From Afipia sp. OHSU_II-C1 (GTDB lineage: Bacteria; Pseudomonadota; Alphaproteobacteria; Rhizobiales; Xanthobacteraceae), in NCBI RefSeq assembly GCF_000497575.1, contig NZ_APJI01000010.1:124001-188000 (forward strand): a DNA stretch of 64,000 bases. The letters run 5' to 3'. The position numbers were made by a program, and so were the translations under genes. Below, piece by piece: positions 37,805 to 47,507 of the stretch. Numbering within the stretch: position 1 is the stretch's first letter; every line of letters begins with the position of its first letter. A model generated the notes under the pieces. The model saw only the letters and a list, made by a program, of their open reading frames with translations, had not been told where the DNA came from and ran no database searches.

Positions 37805-37839
37805 GCAATTCGCTGTCTTCTCATTCGCCAATGACCGTC

Positions 37840-37868
37840 TTGCGAAGACCCGGACGATTTTCTATATT
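37840..37868 (+). promoter_or_regulatory. Sigma-70-like promoter of rho
   Basis: TTGCGA (37840-37845) and TATATT (37863-37868) are separated by 17 bp, 211 bp before the rho ATG. This is one of the best housekeeping promoter matches in the window and implies a leader of about 200 nt. Read by eye. Confidence 0.6.
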
Positions 37869-37894
37869 CTTGTCATCCCACCGAACGCAGGCGG

Positions 37895-38143
37895 ATGTGG
37901 TTGAGTCCCGGTCTCATTGTTGGACCGGCCGCTACATCAGGTTCGAAGCCTCCCGGCACCTTCCTCGCTCAAGACCTGCGGACTTCTGATCGCGTTTATA
38001 GTCCGTATGTCGTCAGCAGACTGAACCTTTCGCTTCCCTCCCCTCTCTTTTCTTCACATGCTCCACAGGACAACCCCAATGCGGGAAATCAAACTACAGG
38101 ACCTCAAAACCAAAACACCGGCGGAGCTTGTCTCGTTCGCTGA
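37895..38143 (+). CDS. Possible rho leader ORF overlapping the rho start
   Basis: An 82-codon frame begins about 20 bp after the predicted start of transcription and ends 65 bp inside rho in another frame. The peptide is rich in Ser, Pro and Asn with no recognised motif. Translation through the leader would keep Rho off its own message, so such an ORF could matter for autoregulation. It may equally be chance; the leader is also pyrimidine-rich near 38020-38065, as expected of a Rho loading site. Confidence 0.2.
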   Translation: MWLSPGLIVGPAATSGSKPPGTFLAQDLRTSDRVYSPYVVSRLNLSLPSPLFSSHAPQDNPNAGNQTTGPQNQNTGGACLVR

Positions 38144-39344
38144 AGAGCTTGGGGTCGAAAATGCCAGCACCATGCGCAAGCAGGAGCTGATGTTCGCCAT
38201 TCTCAAGCAGCTTGCGATCCAGGAAACCGATATCATCGGTGAAGGCGTCGTCGAGGTTCTCTCCGACGGCTTCGGATTCTTGCGCTCATGGGACGCCAAC
38301 TACCTGCCCGGCCCCGATGACATTTATGTCTCGCCATCGCAGATCCGCCGTTTCGGGCTTCGCACCGGCGACACCATCGAAGGCCATATCCGCAGCCCGA
38401 AGGAAGGCGAACGCTACTTCGCGCTGCTCAAGGTCAACACGCTGAACTTCGAGGACCCCGAGAAGTCCAAGCACAAGGTCAACTTCGATAACCTGACGCC
38501 GCTGTTTCCGGACGAGCGTTTCCGTCTCGAACTTGATGACCCGACCCGCAAGGATCTTTCGGCCCGCGTCATCGACATCGTGGCTCCGATCGGCAAGGGC
38601 CAACGCGCGCTGATCGTCGCGCCTCCCCGCACCGGCAAGACGGTGCTGATGCAGAACATCGCCCACTCAATCACAGCCAATCATCCGGAATGCTACCTGA
38701 TCGTTCTTCTGATCGACGAGCGTCCGGAAGAAGTCACCGACATGCAGCGTTCGGTGAAGGGCGAGGTTGTGTCGTCGACCTTCGACGAACCGGCGGTGCG
38801 TCACGTGCAGGTCGCCGAGATGGTGATCGAGAAGGCCAAGCGTCTGGTCGAACATGGCCGCGATGTTGTCATTCTGCTCGACTCCATCACCCGCCTCGGC
38901 CGCGCCTATAACACCGTGGTGCCGTCATCCGGCAAGGTGCTGACCGGTGGTGTCGACGCAAATGCACTGCAGCGTCCCAAACGTTTCTTCGGCGCCGCGC
39001 GGAATATCGAGGAAGGCGGTTCGCTCACCATCATCGCGACGGCGCTTGTCGATACCGGCAGTCGCATGGACGAAGTGATTTTCGAAGAGTTCAAGGGTAC
39101 CGGTAACTCCGAACTCATTCTTGACCGCAAGGTTTCGGACAAGCGCACCTTCCCGGCGATCGACATCTCGCGCTCCGGTACGCGCAAGGAAGAGCTCATC
39201 ACCGATCCGCAGCTGCTCAAGAAGATGTACGTCCTTCGCCGCATCCTCAATCCGATGGGCACCATGGACGCGATCGACTTCCTGCTCGACAAGCTCCGCA
39301 ACACCAAGAACAATGCCGAGTTCTTCGACTCGATGAATACCTAA
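38079..39344 (+). CDS. rho: Transcription termination factor Rho
   Basis: A 421-residue hexameric RNA-DNA helicase. The N-terminal [25 protein letters not shown] is the Rho N-domain. The RNA-binding cold-shock fold has [36 protein letters not shown]. Walker A is PPRTGKT, Walker [17 protein letters not shown], the Q-loop region [11 protein letters not shown]. Start ATG 38079 follows acagga. A 274 bp leader with a promoter and C/T-rich tract suggests self-regulation by termination. It follows hemJ in the rightward set. Confidence 0.98.
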   Translation: MREIKLQDLKTKTPAELVSFAEELGVENASTMRKQELMFAILKQLAIQETDIIGEGVVEVLSDGFGFLRSWDANYLPGPDDIYVSPSQIRRFGLRTGDTIEGHIRSPKEGERYFALLKVNTLNFEDPEKSKHKVNFDNLTPLFPDERFRLELDDPTRKDLSARVIDIVAPIGKGQRALIVAPPRTGKTVLMQNIAHSITANHPECYLIVLLIDERPEEVTDMQRSVKGEVVSSTFDEPAVRHVQVAEMVIEKAKRLVEHGRDVVILLDSITRLGRAYNTVVPSSGKVLTGGVDANALQRPKRFFGAARNIEEGGSLTIIATALVDTGSRMDEVIFEEFKGTGNSELILDRKVSDKRTFPAIDISRSGTRKEELITDPQLLKKMYVLRRILNPMGTMDAIDFLLDKLRNTKNNAEFFDSMNT

Positions 39345-39511
39345 GAACTTCTGACCGCCAGCAGCTGTCAGCTTGTTTACGACGCCCGGCCCATCAGTGC
39401 GAAGCATGCCTTCGTATCGATGTGCCGGGCATTTGCATTTTCGGCCTACCACGTCAGGATGATTGCGCTGCTCGCATCGGCACAAGCTGCGCCAGCAAGG
39501 GAGGTTGTGTC

Positions 39512-40219
39512 TTGTCGTCAAATCCCAGTCTTCCGCTCGGCGCTGCCCTGCCCGGCTGGACGCGCCGTGCGTCGCCGCAACCGGTCACGATCGATGGCCG
39601 CACCTGCCGTATCGAACCGCTCGATGTGGCGTGTCACGGTGACGATCTGCTCGCGGCATTCAGAGACACCGATGAAGCATCGTGGGTGTATCTGTTCATC
39701 GGTCCCTTTGCGGATGACGCCGGCATTCTGACCTGGCTGACCGAAGCTGCGAACAGCAAGGATTACATTTACAGCGCCATCATCGACCGCGCGTCGGGAC
39801 GCGCCGGCGGTGTTTGTGCGTTCATGCGGCCTGATCCTGCCAACGGCGTCGTGGAAATCGGCAGCATCCACTACGCCGACACACTCAAGCGCACATCGGT
39901 GACCACCGAGGCGATGTATCTTTTGATGCGCTATGTATTCGATGAGCTCGGCTACCGGCGTTACGAATGGAAGTGTAACTCATTCAACGCGCCGTCGCGC
40001 CGCGCTGCGCTGCGGCTCGGATTTCGCTTTGAGGGAATTTTCCGCAATCACCTGGTGGTCAAGGGCCACAACCGGGACACCGCCTGGTTTTCGATTCTCG
40101 ACAGCGAGTGGCCGGCGCTGAAAGGCGCTTATGAGAAATGGCTGGCGCCGGAGAATTTCGACCTGGAGGGCAAGCAGCGCATGTCGCTCTCCGATATGAT
40201 CACCGCAGCCCGCGGATGA
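39512..40219 (+). CDS. GNAT family N-acetyltransferase
   Basis: A 235-residue protein of the RimJ/RimL-like acetyltransferase group. IEPLDVACHGDDLLAAF starts the fold. EIGSIHYADTLKRTSVTTEAMYLLMRYVFDELGYRRYEWKCN holds the acetyl-CoA-binding region, and APSRRAALRLGFRFEGIFRNHLVVKG is the usual closing. The acceptor is unknown. The start is TTG at 39512, seven bases after a strong gggagg. It lies between rho and mnmE, on the same strand. Confidence 0.85.
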   Translation: MSSNPSLPLGAALPGWTRRASPQPVTIDGRTCRIEPLDVACHGDDLLAAFRDTDEASWVYLFIGPFADDAGILTWLTEAANSKDYIYSAIIDRASGRAGGVCAFMRPDPANGVVEIGSIHYADTLKRTSVTTEAMYLLMRYVFDELGYRRYEWKCNSFNAPSRRAALRLGFRFEGIFRNHLVVKGHNRDTAWFSILDSEWPALKGAYEKWLAPENFDLEGKQRMSLSDMITAARG

Positions 40220-40348
40220 TTCGCATTGTGCGCCGCAACAATAAAAATATTGCAGCCAATGTTGCGGCATATTGCGACGCAGCAATTGTAAAATCATAGC
40301 CTCCTGGGAATTTTCGTTGCCTGCCGAACGGGTGTCCGACAAATAGGC

Positions 40349-41683
40349 ATGCATTCCGCTGACCAGACCATCTTCGCCCTGTCGTCCGGCCGTGCCCCGT
40401 CGGCGATAGCCATCATCCGCGTGTCTGGCCCGCAGGCGAGGGCGGCGGTCGAGCGGCTGTGCCGGAAACTGCCGACACCCCGCGTGGCGCATCTTGCGAC
40501 TTTGCGAGACCTCGACGGCAGCGCCATCGACGAATCGGTGGTGCTCTGGTTTCCAGGTCCGGGCAGCGCGACCGGCGAAGACGTCGCGGAATTTCATGTC
40601 CATGGTGGACGCGCCGTCATTGCGGCGATGTTCGATGCGCTTGGCTCCATCGATGGCTTGCGTCCGGCAGAGCCAGGCGAATTCACACGGCGCGCTTTTG
40701 AAAACGGCAAACTCGATCTCACCGAAGCCGAAGGTCTTGATGATCTGATTCATGCCGACACCGATCGTCAGCGCCGTCAGGCCTTGCGGCACCTGAAAGG
40801 TTTGCTTGGCGCGAAGGCGGAGAGTTGGCGGCAGCAGATCATCGAAGCGTCGGCACTGATCGAAGCGGGAATCGATTTCTCGGACGAGGGCGATGTATCG
40901 GCTGAGCTTGTCGCGCCGGCTTTGAAGAAAATCGCGGCGCTTAAATCCGAAATCGAAGAAACGCTTGCGGCATCGGCACAAAGTGAACGTCTGCGCGAAG
41001 GTCTCACAGTTGCAATCGCCGGTCCGCCGAACGCCGGCAAATCGACGCTGCTCAATCGTCTTGCGCGGCGCGAAGCTGCAATCGTTTCTCCACATGCCGG
41101 CACCACGCGCGATGTGATCGAGGTTCATCTCGATCTCGACGGCTATCCGGTGACGCTGATCGACACCGCGGGCGTCCGTGACACTCAGGATCCGGTCGAG
41201 CAGGAAGGTGTGCGCCGCGCGCGCGCCCGCGCCCGCACATCAGATCTGGTTCTGTGGCTTGTCGATGCCAACGATAAGATGGCGCCGTTGCCGCAGAACG
41301 AAGACGGTCACGCGCCGGTCTGGATCGTGCGCAACAAGGTCGATCTGATCGGCGGCAAAGGCGAGGGCCGGGCTGGGGCGCAGTTCGATATTTCCGCTGC
41401 GCAGGGCGACGGCGTCCCCGAGTTGATCGCGGCGCTGGTGGCCTACGCCCAGGATTACTTCGGGGCGGGCGAAATGGCTTTGGTCAGCCGCGCCCGGCAC
41501 CGGACATTGCTGCGCGAGACTGTGGAGGCACTGGACCGGGCAGGGCGCTCGGCCGGAAAGGGCGACGAGCTTCTGGCGGAAGAGCTACGAATCGCGATTC
41601 ATTCATTGGGCCGTTTGACCGGACGGGTGGATGTCGAGGACATCTTGGATGTGATCTTCCGGGAGTTCTGTATTGGCAAGTAG
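40349..41683 (+). CDS. mnmE: tRNA uridine-5-carboxymethylaminomethyl(34) synthesis GTPase MnmE
   Basis: A 444-residue protein. The N-terminal folate-binding domain ([21 protein letters not shown]) leads to a helical domain containing a Ras-like G domain: G1 GPPNAGKST near residue 225, G3 DTAG, G4 NKVD. The C-terminal FCIGK holds the Cys essential for the modification. With MnmG it makes the cmnm5 group at the tRNA wobble uridine. It begins a tight rightward run mnmE-mnmG-rsmG-parA-parB, the classical origin-side order. Confidence 0.98.
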   Translation: MHSADQTIFALSSGRAPSAIAIIRVSGPQARAAVERLCRKLPTPRVAHLATLRDLDGSAIDESVVLWFPGPGSATGEDVAEFHVHGGRAVIAAMFDALGSIDGLRPAEPGEFTRRAFENGKLDLTEAEGLDDLIHADTDRQRRQALRHLKGLLGAKAESWRQQIIEASALIEAGIDFSDEGDVSAELVAPALKKIAALKSEIEETLAASAQSERLREGLTVAIAGPPNAGKSTLLNRLARREAAIVSPHAGTTRDVIEVHLDLDGYPVTLIDTAGVRDTQDPVEQEGVRRARARARTSDLVLWLVDANDKMAPLPQNEDGHAPVWIVRNKVDLIGGKGEGRAGAQFDISAAQGDGVPELIAALVAYAQDYFGAGEMALVSRARHRTLLRETVEALDRAGRSAGKGDELLAEELRIAIHSLGRLTGRVDVEDILDVIFREFCIGK

Positions 41684-41722
41684 GCCATTGGCCGACCGGG
41701 GTTCCAGGTCGGCCACTGGGCC

Positions 41723-41738
41723 TGTTTCACGTGAAACA
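41723..41738. promoter_or_regulatory. parS: parS site 1
   Basis: A perfect tgtttcacgtgaaaca palindrome, the bacterial parS consensus bound by ParB, extended to a 22 bp perfect palindrome (41720-41741). It lies in the mnmE-mnmG gap, about 4.3 kb from the candidate origin. Confidence 0.95.
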
Positions 41739-41754
41739 GGCGGAACCCTTTCAC

Positions 41755-41770
41755 TGTTTCACGTGAAACA
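41755..41770. promoter_or_regulatory. parS: parS site 2
   Basis: A second perfect tgtttcacgtgaaaca, 32 bp from site 1 (start to start), three helical turns away, so both would be bound on the same face of the DNA. Confidence 0.95.
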
Positions 41771-41787
41771 CCCGTTCGAACCCCCTA

Positions 41788-41803
41788 TGTTTCACGTGAA
41801 ACA
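41788..41803. promoter_or_regulatory. parS: parS site 3
   Basis: A third perfect tgtttcacgtgaaaca, 33 bp from site 2 and 55 bp before the mnmG ATG. ParB spreading from here could cover the mnmG promoter region. Confidence 0.95.
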
Positions 41804-41858
41804 TCTCTGATTGATTTCCGTCTTTCAGCTTTCGCACCAAAGCGATAGAAGTCTGCTC

Positions 41859-43727
41859 ATGCAGACATTCGACGTCATTGTGATCGGTGGAGGCCACGCC
41901 GGCTGTGAGGCTGCGGCGGCATCCGCGCGCGCGGGCGCCCAAACCGCGCTTGTAACCCATCAGTTCGCGACGATTGGCGCGATGTCCTGCAATCCTGCCA
42001 TCGGAGGCCTTGGAAAGGGCCATCTGGTCCGGGAAATCGACGCCTTGGATGGCCTGATGGGTCGCATGGCTGATCAGGGTGGCATCCAGTTCCGGGTTCT
42101 GAATCGCCGGAAAGGACCCGCGGTGCGTGGTCCCCGGGCCCAGATCGACCGTAAGCTTTATGCAGCGGCCATGCAGGCGGAAATCCGGGGTACGCCCAAC
42201 CTGACTGTGATTGAGGGCGAAGCCGACGAGCTTTTGCTGTCCGAGGGTCGAATCTCCGGGATTCGTCTGGGCGATGGCCGGGAATTTGCCGTTGGCGCGG
42301 TGGTCGTGACCACCGGGACCTTCCTGCGGGGTCTGATCCATCTCGGTGAGAGGAACTGGCCCGCCGGACGGGTCGGCGAAGCGCCGGCGATGGGTCTTTC
42401 CAAATCCTTTGAGCGAGCCGGATTTATTCTGGGCCGTCTCAAGACCGGAACGCCGCCGCGGCTCGACGGATCGACGATCAACTGGTCGGCGGTGGAAATG
42501 CAGCCCGGAGACGATCCGATCGAGCCGTTTTCGGTGCTGACCGACCGGATCATGACCCCGCAGATCGAATGCGGGATCACCCGGACCACCAATGCGACCC
42601 ATGAGATCATCCGGGCCAATGTCCATCGCTCACCGATGTATTCCGGCCAGATCAAGAGCTCCGGGCCCCGCTACTGCCCCTCCATCGAGGACAAGATCGT
42701 CCGGTTCGGCGATCGCGACGGCCACCAGATCTTCCTGGAGCCGGAAGGGCTGGACGACACCACGGTTTATCCCAACGGCATCTCGACCTCGCTGCCGGAA
42801 GAGGTCCAGCAGGCAATTCTGGCGACCATTCCGGGCCTCGAGCACGTGAAAATGGTCCGGCCGGGCTATGCCATCGAATACGATCATGTCGATCCACGTG
42901 AACTCGATCCAACCCTCCAGACCAAGCGCGTGCCGGGCCTGTTCTTGGCCGGACAGATCAACGGCACCACCGGCTATGAAGAAGCCGGTGCGCAGGGGCT
43001 GGTGGCTGGATTGAACGGCGCCTTACTGGCCGGTGGCGGCAAGCCGGTCATGTTCGATCGGGCTGACGGCTATCTCGGCGTGATGATCGACGACCTGACC
43101 TCGCGCGGGATCACCGAGCCGTACCGGATGTTTACCTCCCGGGCCGAGTACCGTCTGACTCTCCGGGCCGACAATGCCGATCAGCGCCTGACCGACCGCG
43201 GCATTGCCCTGGGATGCGTCGGCAGCAAACGGGCAGGGCGTCACGCTGCCAAGATCGCCGAACTTAACACCGCGAAATCATTGGCGAAATCCCTTTCGGT
43301 GACCCCGAACGAAGCCGCAAAACACGGTCTCACGCTCAATCATGATGGCCAGCGCCGGACCGCATTCGAGCTGCTGGCTTACCCGGAGGTTGAGTGGACC
43401 ACCGTTACGTCGATCTGGCCGCAACTCAATAGCATCGACCCGAAGATTGCCGTCCATCTTGAGATCGACGCCAAGTATGATGTCTATCTGGCCCGGCAGG
43501 CTGCTGACGTGCAGGCATTTCGCCGCGACGAAGGTCTGGTTCTGGCGGATATCGATTACAGCGCCGTTCCAGGACTCTCGAACGAAGCGCGGCAGAAGCT
43601 CGAGAAGGTTCGGCCTCGGACCATCGGGCAGGCGGGCCGGATCGAAGCCATGACTCCGGCAGCGCTGGCAATTCTCGCGGCCTATCTGCGCCGCGAGGCT
43701 CGCCGATCATCCGCCGCCTCGGCCTGA
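41859..43727 (+). CDS. mnmG: tRNA uridine-5-carboxymethylaminomethyl(34) synthesis enzyme MnmG (GidA)
   Basis: A 622-residue FAD enzyme partner of MnmE. The N-terminal dinucleotide fold is [51 protein letters not shown] and [23 protein letters not shown] are family hallmarks. The C-terminal helical part binds MnmE. Start ATG 41859 (MQTFDVI). Three parS sites lie in its leader. Length is normal. Confidence 0.99.
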   Translation: MQTFDVIVIGGGHAGCEAAAASARAGAQTALVTHQFATIGAMSCNPAIGGLGKGHLVREIDALDGLMGRMADQGGIQFRVLNRRKGPAVRGPRAQIDRKLYAAAMQAEIRGTPNLTVIEGEADELLLSEGRISGIRLGDGREFAVGAVVVTTGTFLRGLIHLGERNWPAGRVGEAPAMGLSKSFERAGFILGRLKTGTPPRLDGSTINWSAVEMQPGDDPIEPFSVLTDRIMTPQIECGITRTTNATHEIIRANVHRSPMYSGQIKSSGPRYCPSIEDKIVRFGDRDGHQIFLEPEGLDDTTVYPNGISTSLPEEVQQAILATIPGLEHVKMVRPGYAIEYDHVDPRELDPTLQTKRVPGLFLAGQINGTTGYEEAGAQGLVAGLNGALLAGGGKPVMFDRADGYLGVMIDDLTSRGITEPYRMFTSRAEYRLTLRADNADQRLTDRGIALGCVGSKRAGRHAAKIAELNTAKSLAKSLSVTPNEAAKHGLTLNHDGQRRTAFELLAYPEVEWTTVTSIWPQLNSIDPKIAVHLEIDAKYDVYLARQAADVQAFRRDEGLVLADIDYSAVPGLSNEARQKLEKVRPRTIGQAGRIEAMTPAALAILAAYLRREARRSSAASA

Positions 43728-43735
43728 GGCATCCC

Positions 43736-44392
43736 ATGCCCAAGGCGGCCCCGATTTCCATCCCGGCTTCGGACAAGACGGCGGCCTTGGCGCTGACGCC
43801 TGTTTCACGTGAAACAGAGGCGCGGCTCGATCGCTATGTCGGTTTGCTTGTGGCGTGGCAGGCCAAGACCAATCTCATTGCACCATCGACGTTGCCGCAG
43901 CTCTGGACCCGGCACATTTCCGATTCACTCCAGCTTCTGGATCTCGCCCCGTCAGCGCGACGCTGGCTTGATTTCGGCAGCGGCGGCGGTTTTCCCGGAG
44001 TGGTCCTGGCCTGCGCGATGGCGGAGCACGAGGGCGCGTCTGTCCAGCTTGTCGAGCGCATCGCCAAGAAAGCGGCGTTCCTGCGCGAGGCACTGCGGGT
44101 CACCGGCGCGGCCGGCTCAGTTATCCTCGCCGACATCGGGGATTATGTGGATAGCTCGCAGACGCCGATAGATTGCGTCACAGCGCGTGCGGTCGCTCCA
44201 CTACATATGTTGCTGGGCTATGCAGAACCCCTTGTGAGGCGAGGCGCGAAAGCACTCTTTCTAAAGGGACAAGATGTAGAGTCTGAATTGACGGAAGCTA
44301 CTAAATACTGGAATATCGAGCCCATTTTGCATCCCAGCCGCACAGGCGGACACGGCTGGATCGTCGAGCTCAACAAGATCGAGCGGCGATAA
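43736..44392 (+). CDS. rsmG: 16S rRNA (guanine(527)-N7)-methyltransferase RsmG (GidB)
   Basis: A 218-residue class I methyltransferase making m7G527 in 16S rRNA; its loss gives low-level streptomycin resistance in other bacteria. TNLIAPSTLPQLWTRHISDSLQLL leads to the SAM motif WLDFGSGGGFPGVVLA, and VTARAVAPLHMLLGYAEPLV follows. It begins eight bases after mnmG. A fourth parS site is embedded in its codons 22-27, so the coding sequence there reads PVSRET. Confidence 0.97.
   Translation: MPKAAPISIPASDKTAALALTPVSRETEARLDRYVGLLVAWQAKTNLIAPSTLPQLWTRHISDSLQLLDLAPSARRWLDFGSGGGFPGVVLACAMAEHEGASVQLVERIAKKAAFLREALRVTGAAGSVILADIGDYVDSSQTPIDCVTARAVAPLHMLLGYAEPLVRRGAKALFLKGQDVESELTEATKYWNIEPILHPSRTGGHGWIVELNKIERR
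43801..43816. promoter_or_regulatory. parS: parS site 4, inside the rsmG coding region
   Basis: A perfect tgtttcacgtgaaaca, about 2 kb from the first three sites. It is translated as part of rsmG (residues 22-27), so protein and DNA constraints coincide. Confidence 0.95.
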
Positions 44393-44428
44393 CCGTCCGG
44401 CAGTAACAGGTACAAGGCGGCCAGGCAC

Positions 44429-45286
44429 ATGGTTGGCATCGACGGAATTTTTGAAGGCGAGAACGGCACGGCGACGGGCGAACGGGGGCACCCCCGCATC
44501 CTGGCGCTGGCCAACCAGAAGGGCGGCGTCGGCAAGACCACGACCGCCATCAATCTCGGGACGGCGCTGGCCGCCATTGGCGAGCGGGTGCTGATCGTCG
44601 ATCTCGATCCGCAGGGCAACGCCTCGACCGGTCTCGGCATCGACCGCCGCAACCGCAGCTGCTCGACCTACGACGTGCTGGTCGGCGAAGCCAAGCTGCG
44701 CGAGGCGATTATTCCGACTGCGGTGCCTCGCCTGCACATCGCGGCTTCGACCATGGATCTTTCGGGTCTTGAGCTTGAGCTCGGCACCACACGCGACCGC
44801 GCGTTCCGTCTGCGCGACGCCATTGCCGAGCTCAACGTCAATGTCGCGCCGGACACCGACTACACCTATGTGCTGGTCGATTGTCCGCCGTCACTCAACC
44901 TCATCACCGTCAATGCGATGGCGGCATCGCACGCCATCCTCGTTCCGTTGCAATGTGAGTTCTTCGCGCTTGAAGGTCTGTCGCAGTTGCTGCAGACGGT
45001 GGAGCAGGTGCGCTCGACGCTCAATCCGACGCTGTCGATCCACGGCATCGTGCTGACGATGTTCGACTCGCGCAACAACCTGTCGAACCAGGTCGTTGCC
45101 GATGTGCGCCAGTTCATGGGCAAGAAAGTTTACGACACCATGATCCCGCGCAACGTGCGCATCTCGGAAGCACCGTCCTACGGCAAGCCGGTTCTGGTCT
45201 ACGATCTCAAGTGTGTCGGCAGCGAAGCGTATCTGAAACTCGCGACGGAAGTCATCCAGCGCGAGCGTGAGTTGCGCGCGCACTGA
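44429..45286 (+). CDS. parA: Chromosome partitioning ATPase ParA
   Basis: A 285-residue MinD/ParA-type ATPase. The deviant Walker A is ANQKGGVGKTTTAINLG (about residues 28-44), A' LIVDLDPQGNASTGLG, and Walker B YVLVDCPPSLNL. Without a DNA-binding N-terminal domain, it is the chromosomal small ParA type. With ParB-parS it segregates newly replicated origins. Residues 1-25 are a variable extension. It starts 37 bp after rsmG and is followed by parB. Confidence 0.98.
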   Translation: MVGIDGIFEGENGTATGERGHPRILALANQKGGVGKTTTAINLGTALAAIGERVLIVDLDPQGNASTGLGIDRRNRSCSTYDVLVGEAKLREAIIPTAVPRLHIAASTMDLSGLELELGTTRDRAFRLRDAIAELNVNVAPDTDYTYVLVDCPPSLNLITVNAMAASHAILVPLQCEFFALEGLSQLLQTVEQVRSTLNPTLSIHGIVLTMFDSRNNLSNQVVADVRQFMGKKVYDTMIPRNVRISEAPSYGKPVLVYDLKCVGSEAYLKLATEVIQRERELRAH

Positions 45287-45377
45287 TCCTGCGACGTTAA
45301 AGCTTGCGGCGATGATGCTCGCCGCTGTGAAAATTTGTGAAGCAGGAGTGCGTGAGTTGAGTGCGAGGGAAGCGGCA

Positions 45378-46265
45378 ATGGCCGAAGAGCGTTCGCGACT
45401 GGGTCGCGGTCTTGCAAGTCTGATTGGCGATGTCGGCGGCGAGGCGGCGCATGTTGATCGTCCCGCGCGCACGCCGCGCCGCGTTCCCATCGAATTTCTC
45501 AAAGCCAACCCGCGCAATCCGCGGCGGACTTTTTCCGACGAAGAACTCAACGAGCTGTCGGCGTCGATCAAGCAGCATGGCGTGATTCAGCCGATCGTGG
45601 TGCGGCCGGTGAGGGGCGCGCAGGATCGTTTCGAAATCATCGCCGGCGAACGGCGCTGGCGTGCGTCGCAGCGCGCGGGTCTGCACGATGTGCCGATTGT
45701 CACCGTTGAGGTGAACGACAGCGATGCGCTCGAGATTGCGATCATCGAGAACGTGCAGCGCTCCGACCTGAACGCGATGGAAGAGGCGCAGGGCTATCAC
45801 GCGCTCGCCGCGGAATTCAAACGCAGCCAGGAAGACATCGCCAAGATCGTCGGCAAGAGCCGCAGCCATGTCGCGAACATGATGCGGCTGACCAAGCTGC
45901 CCGATCAGGTTCAGGCCTACATCGCGGAAGGCAAATTGTCGGCCGGTCATGCGCGCGCGCTGATCGGCGTGCCTGACGCGGCAGCCGCGGCGAAGCGGAT
46001 TGTCGAGGAAGGTCTGAACGTGCGTCAGACCGAAGCGCTGGCGCATGAAGAAGGCGTGCCGGAGCGCGGCGCCCAGAAGGCGCGCGGTGGCGGTTCTGCC
46101 AAAGTAAAAGATCCCGACACCATTGCGCTCGAAAAGCGGGTCAGCGATGTGCTCGGCCTGAAGGTCAGCGTGGATCACCGCAATCCCGGCGGCACGGTGC
46201 AGATCAAGTACACAGATCTCGATCAGCTCGACGAGATTTTGCGGCGGCTGGAAGCAGGCAAGTAA
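45378..46265 (+). CDS. parB: Chromosome partitioning CTPase/DNA-binding protein ParB
   Basis: A 295-residue ParB. RLGRGLASLIGD at the N-terminus is the ParA-activating motif. The CTP-binding core has FSDEELNELSASIKQHGVIQPIVVRPV, the GERRWRA box, and IENVQRSDLN. The central helix-turn-helix (QEDIAKIVGKSRSHVANMMRLTKLP) reads parS, and the C-terminal 40 residues dimerise. The ATG at 45378 is preceded by gaggga; the 92 bp gap after parA has no strong signal. Four cognate parS sites lie upstream. Confidence 0.98.
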   Translation: MAEERSRLGRGLASLIGDVGGEAAHVDRPARTPRRVPIEFLKANPRNPRRTFSDEELNELSASIKQHGVIQPIVVRPVRGAQDRFEIIAGERRWRASQRAGLHDVPIVTVEVNDSDALEIAIIENVQRSDLNAMEEAQGYHALAAEFKRSQEDIAKIVGKSRSHVANMMRLTKLPDQVQAYIAEGKLSAGHARALIGVPDAAAAAKRIVEEGLNVRQTEALAHEEGVPERGAQKARGGGSAKVKDPDTIALEKRVSDVLGLKVSVDHRNPGGTVQIKYTDLDQLDEILRRLEAGK

Positions 46266-46296
46266 GCCAGAAAGAGATCGCCGCTCTATCTTCCGG

Positions 46297-46420
46297 TCAT
46301 CCCCGCGAAAGCGGGGATCCATAACCACTGAATGTTGTGGTGAAGGAAGAAAGCCAGTCCCAGCATATTCTATGAATCGAAAGTTCAGGGAGTATGGGTC
46401 CCCGCTTTCGCGGGGACGAC
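46297..46420. repeat. Paired palindromic repeat between convergent parB and holA
   Basis: Two inverted units, 46297-46324 and 46394-46420, are almost exact reverse complements. Each contains its own ccccgcgaaagcgggg palindrome, with a 69 bp AT-richer centre. Units of this type are widespread interspersed palindromes in proteobacteria. The 190 bp gap otherwise holds nothing that I recognise. Confidence 0.8.
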
Positions 46421-46454
46421 ATCGCATGTGATGCTAAGCCGCGTCTCGGATCGT

Positions 46455-47483
46455 CTAGCCCCGCCGCCGGGCATTCACCGCGATTGCAAGCAGCGCACGC
46501 TGTGCAATGACTTCCGCCAGCGACGACTGTTTGCGCATGTCGAATGCCGCATCCGCCAGTTGTGCCATGACACGCGCCAAGCGCTCGGAACTGGTATTGC
46601 GCAACGCCGTCTCGACCAGCGTCTTGCGCGAAAAATGCAGCCGCGGAAATCCGCTGTCGAGCGCCTCGAGTTCGCTGCGCCCTTCTTCGATCGAGAGCCG
46701 CGCCTTGTGCAGCAGCGCCGCGTGGCGCTGCGCCGACATGATGATCAGGCCGGGATAGGTTCCTGCGGCCATTGCCTTGGCGAAGGCCGTTTCGACATCG
46801 GCGGCGCGTCCCGCAAAGGCATTGTCGACAATCGGATCGAGCGCCAATCCCGATGCGTCGGTGACGATGGCAACCACGTCATCAAGCGTGACCTCACGCT
46901 GACCATGCGCGTAAAGCGCGACCTTGCGGATTTCGTTGCGTGACGCTTGCCGGTCGCCGCCAAGCAGTGAGGTGAGTGCCGCGCGCGCGTCCGGTGCAAT
47001 TTTCAGATTCGACAGGCGCAGTTCGTCGTCGATCAGTCTGGCAAGATCGCGCTCGGTGTCGGCATAGCAGGCGATGGCGACGGCGGTCTTTGCTTTCTCG
47101 CAGGCTTTCCGCAGCGGTGCATCCGGGCGCAGTTCGCCGGCCTCGATGACGATGCGGCAATCCTTCGGCTGCATCTCGGCCAGCGTATCGATGCCGCTTG
47201 CGAAGCTGCGCGAGCCGGCGCGAATCCGGATCGCGCGGCGGCCGCCGAACAGCGGCACAGTCATGGCTTCGTCAACCAGGCGTGATGGCTCGGCGGCGAG
47301 TTCGTCGCCGTCCATCCTGACCAGGGAAAAAGGATCGTTCGGATCGTCGACAGCAGAGGCCATCAAGGCATCGGCGCGCTCGCGTACGAGGCCTGCGTCC
47401 GGGCCATAGAGCAGGATGATCGGCCGCGACGGATCGGGCCGGGCCAGAAACGCGTCGATTTCTTTCCCGCGAAGCGCGACCAC
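46455..47483 (-). CDS. holA: DNA polymerase III delta subunit
   Basis: A 342-residue clamp-loader subunit. LLYGPDAGLVRERADALM near the start matches the HolA domain I; VIEAGELRPDAPLRKACEKAK and LLGGDRQASRNEIRKVALYA follow. It opens the beta clamp. It is the last gene of the leftward leuS-lptE-holA unit (24 bp after lptE), the same order as E. coli leuS-lptE-holA. It is convergent with parB. Confidence 0.93.
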   Translation of the reverse strand: MVALRGKEIDAFLARPDPSRPIILLYGPDAGLVRERADALMASAVDDPNDPFSLVRMDGDELAAEPSRLVDEAMTVPLFGGRRAIRIRAGSRSFASGIDTLAEMQPKDCRIVIEAGELRPDAPLRKACEKAKTAVAIACYADTERDLARLIDDELRLSNLKIAPDARAALTSLLGGDRQASRNEIRKVALYAHGQREVTLDDVVAIVTDASGLALDPIVDNAFAGRAADVETAFAKAMAAGTYPGLIIMSAQRHAALLHKARLSIEEGRSELEALDSGFPRLHFSRKTLVETALRNTSSERLARVMAQLADAAFDMRKQSSLAEVIAQRALLAIAVNARRRG

Positions 47484-47507
47484 ACTTATCTCAAGGCTTA
47501 TTGTCGA

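Noticed and set aside
40235-40300. Repeated TTGC-type motifs upstream of mnmE
   Set aside because: They suggest a promoter or operator, but no pair of boxes has acceptable spacing, and the repeats are short enough to be chance.
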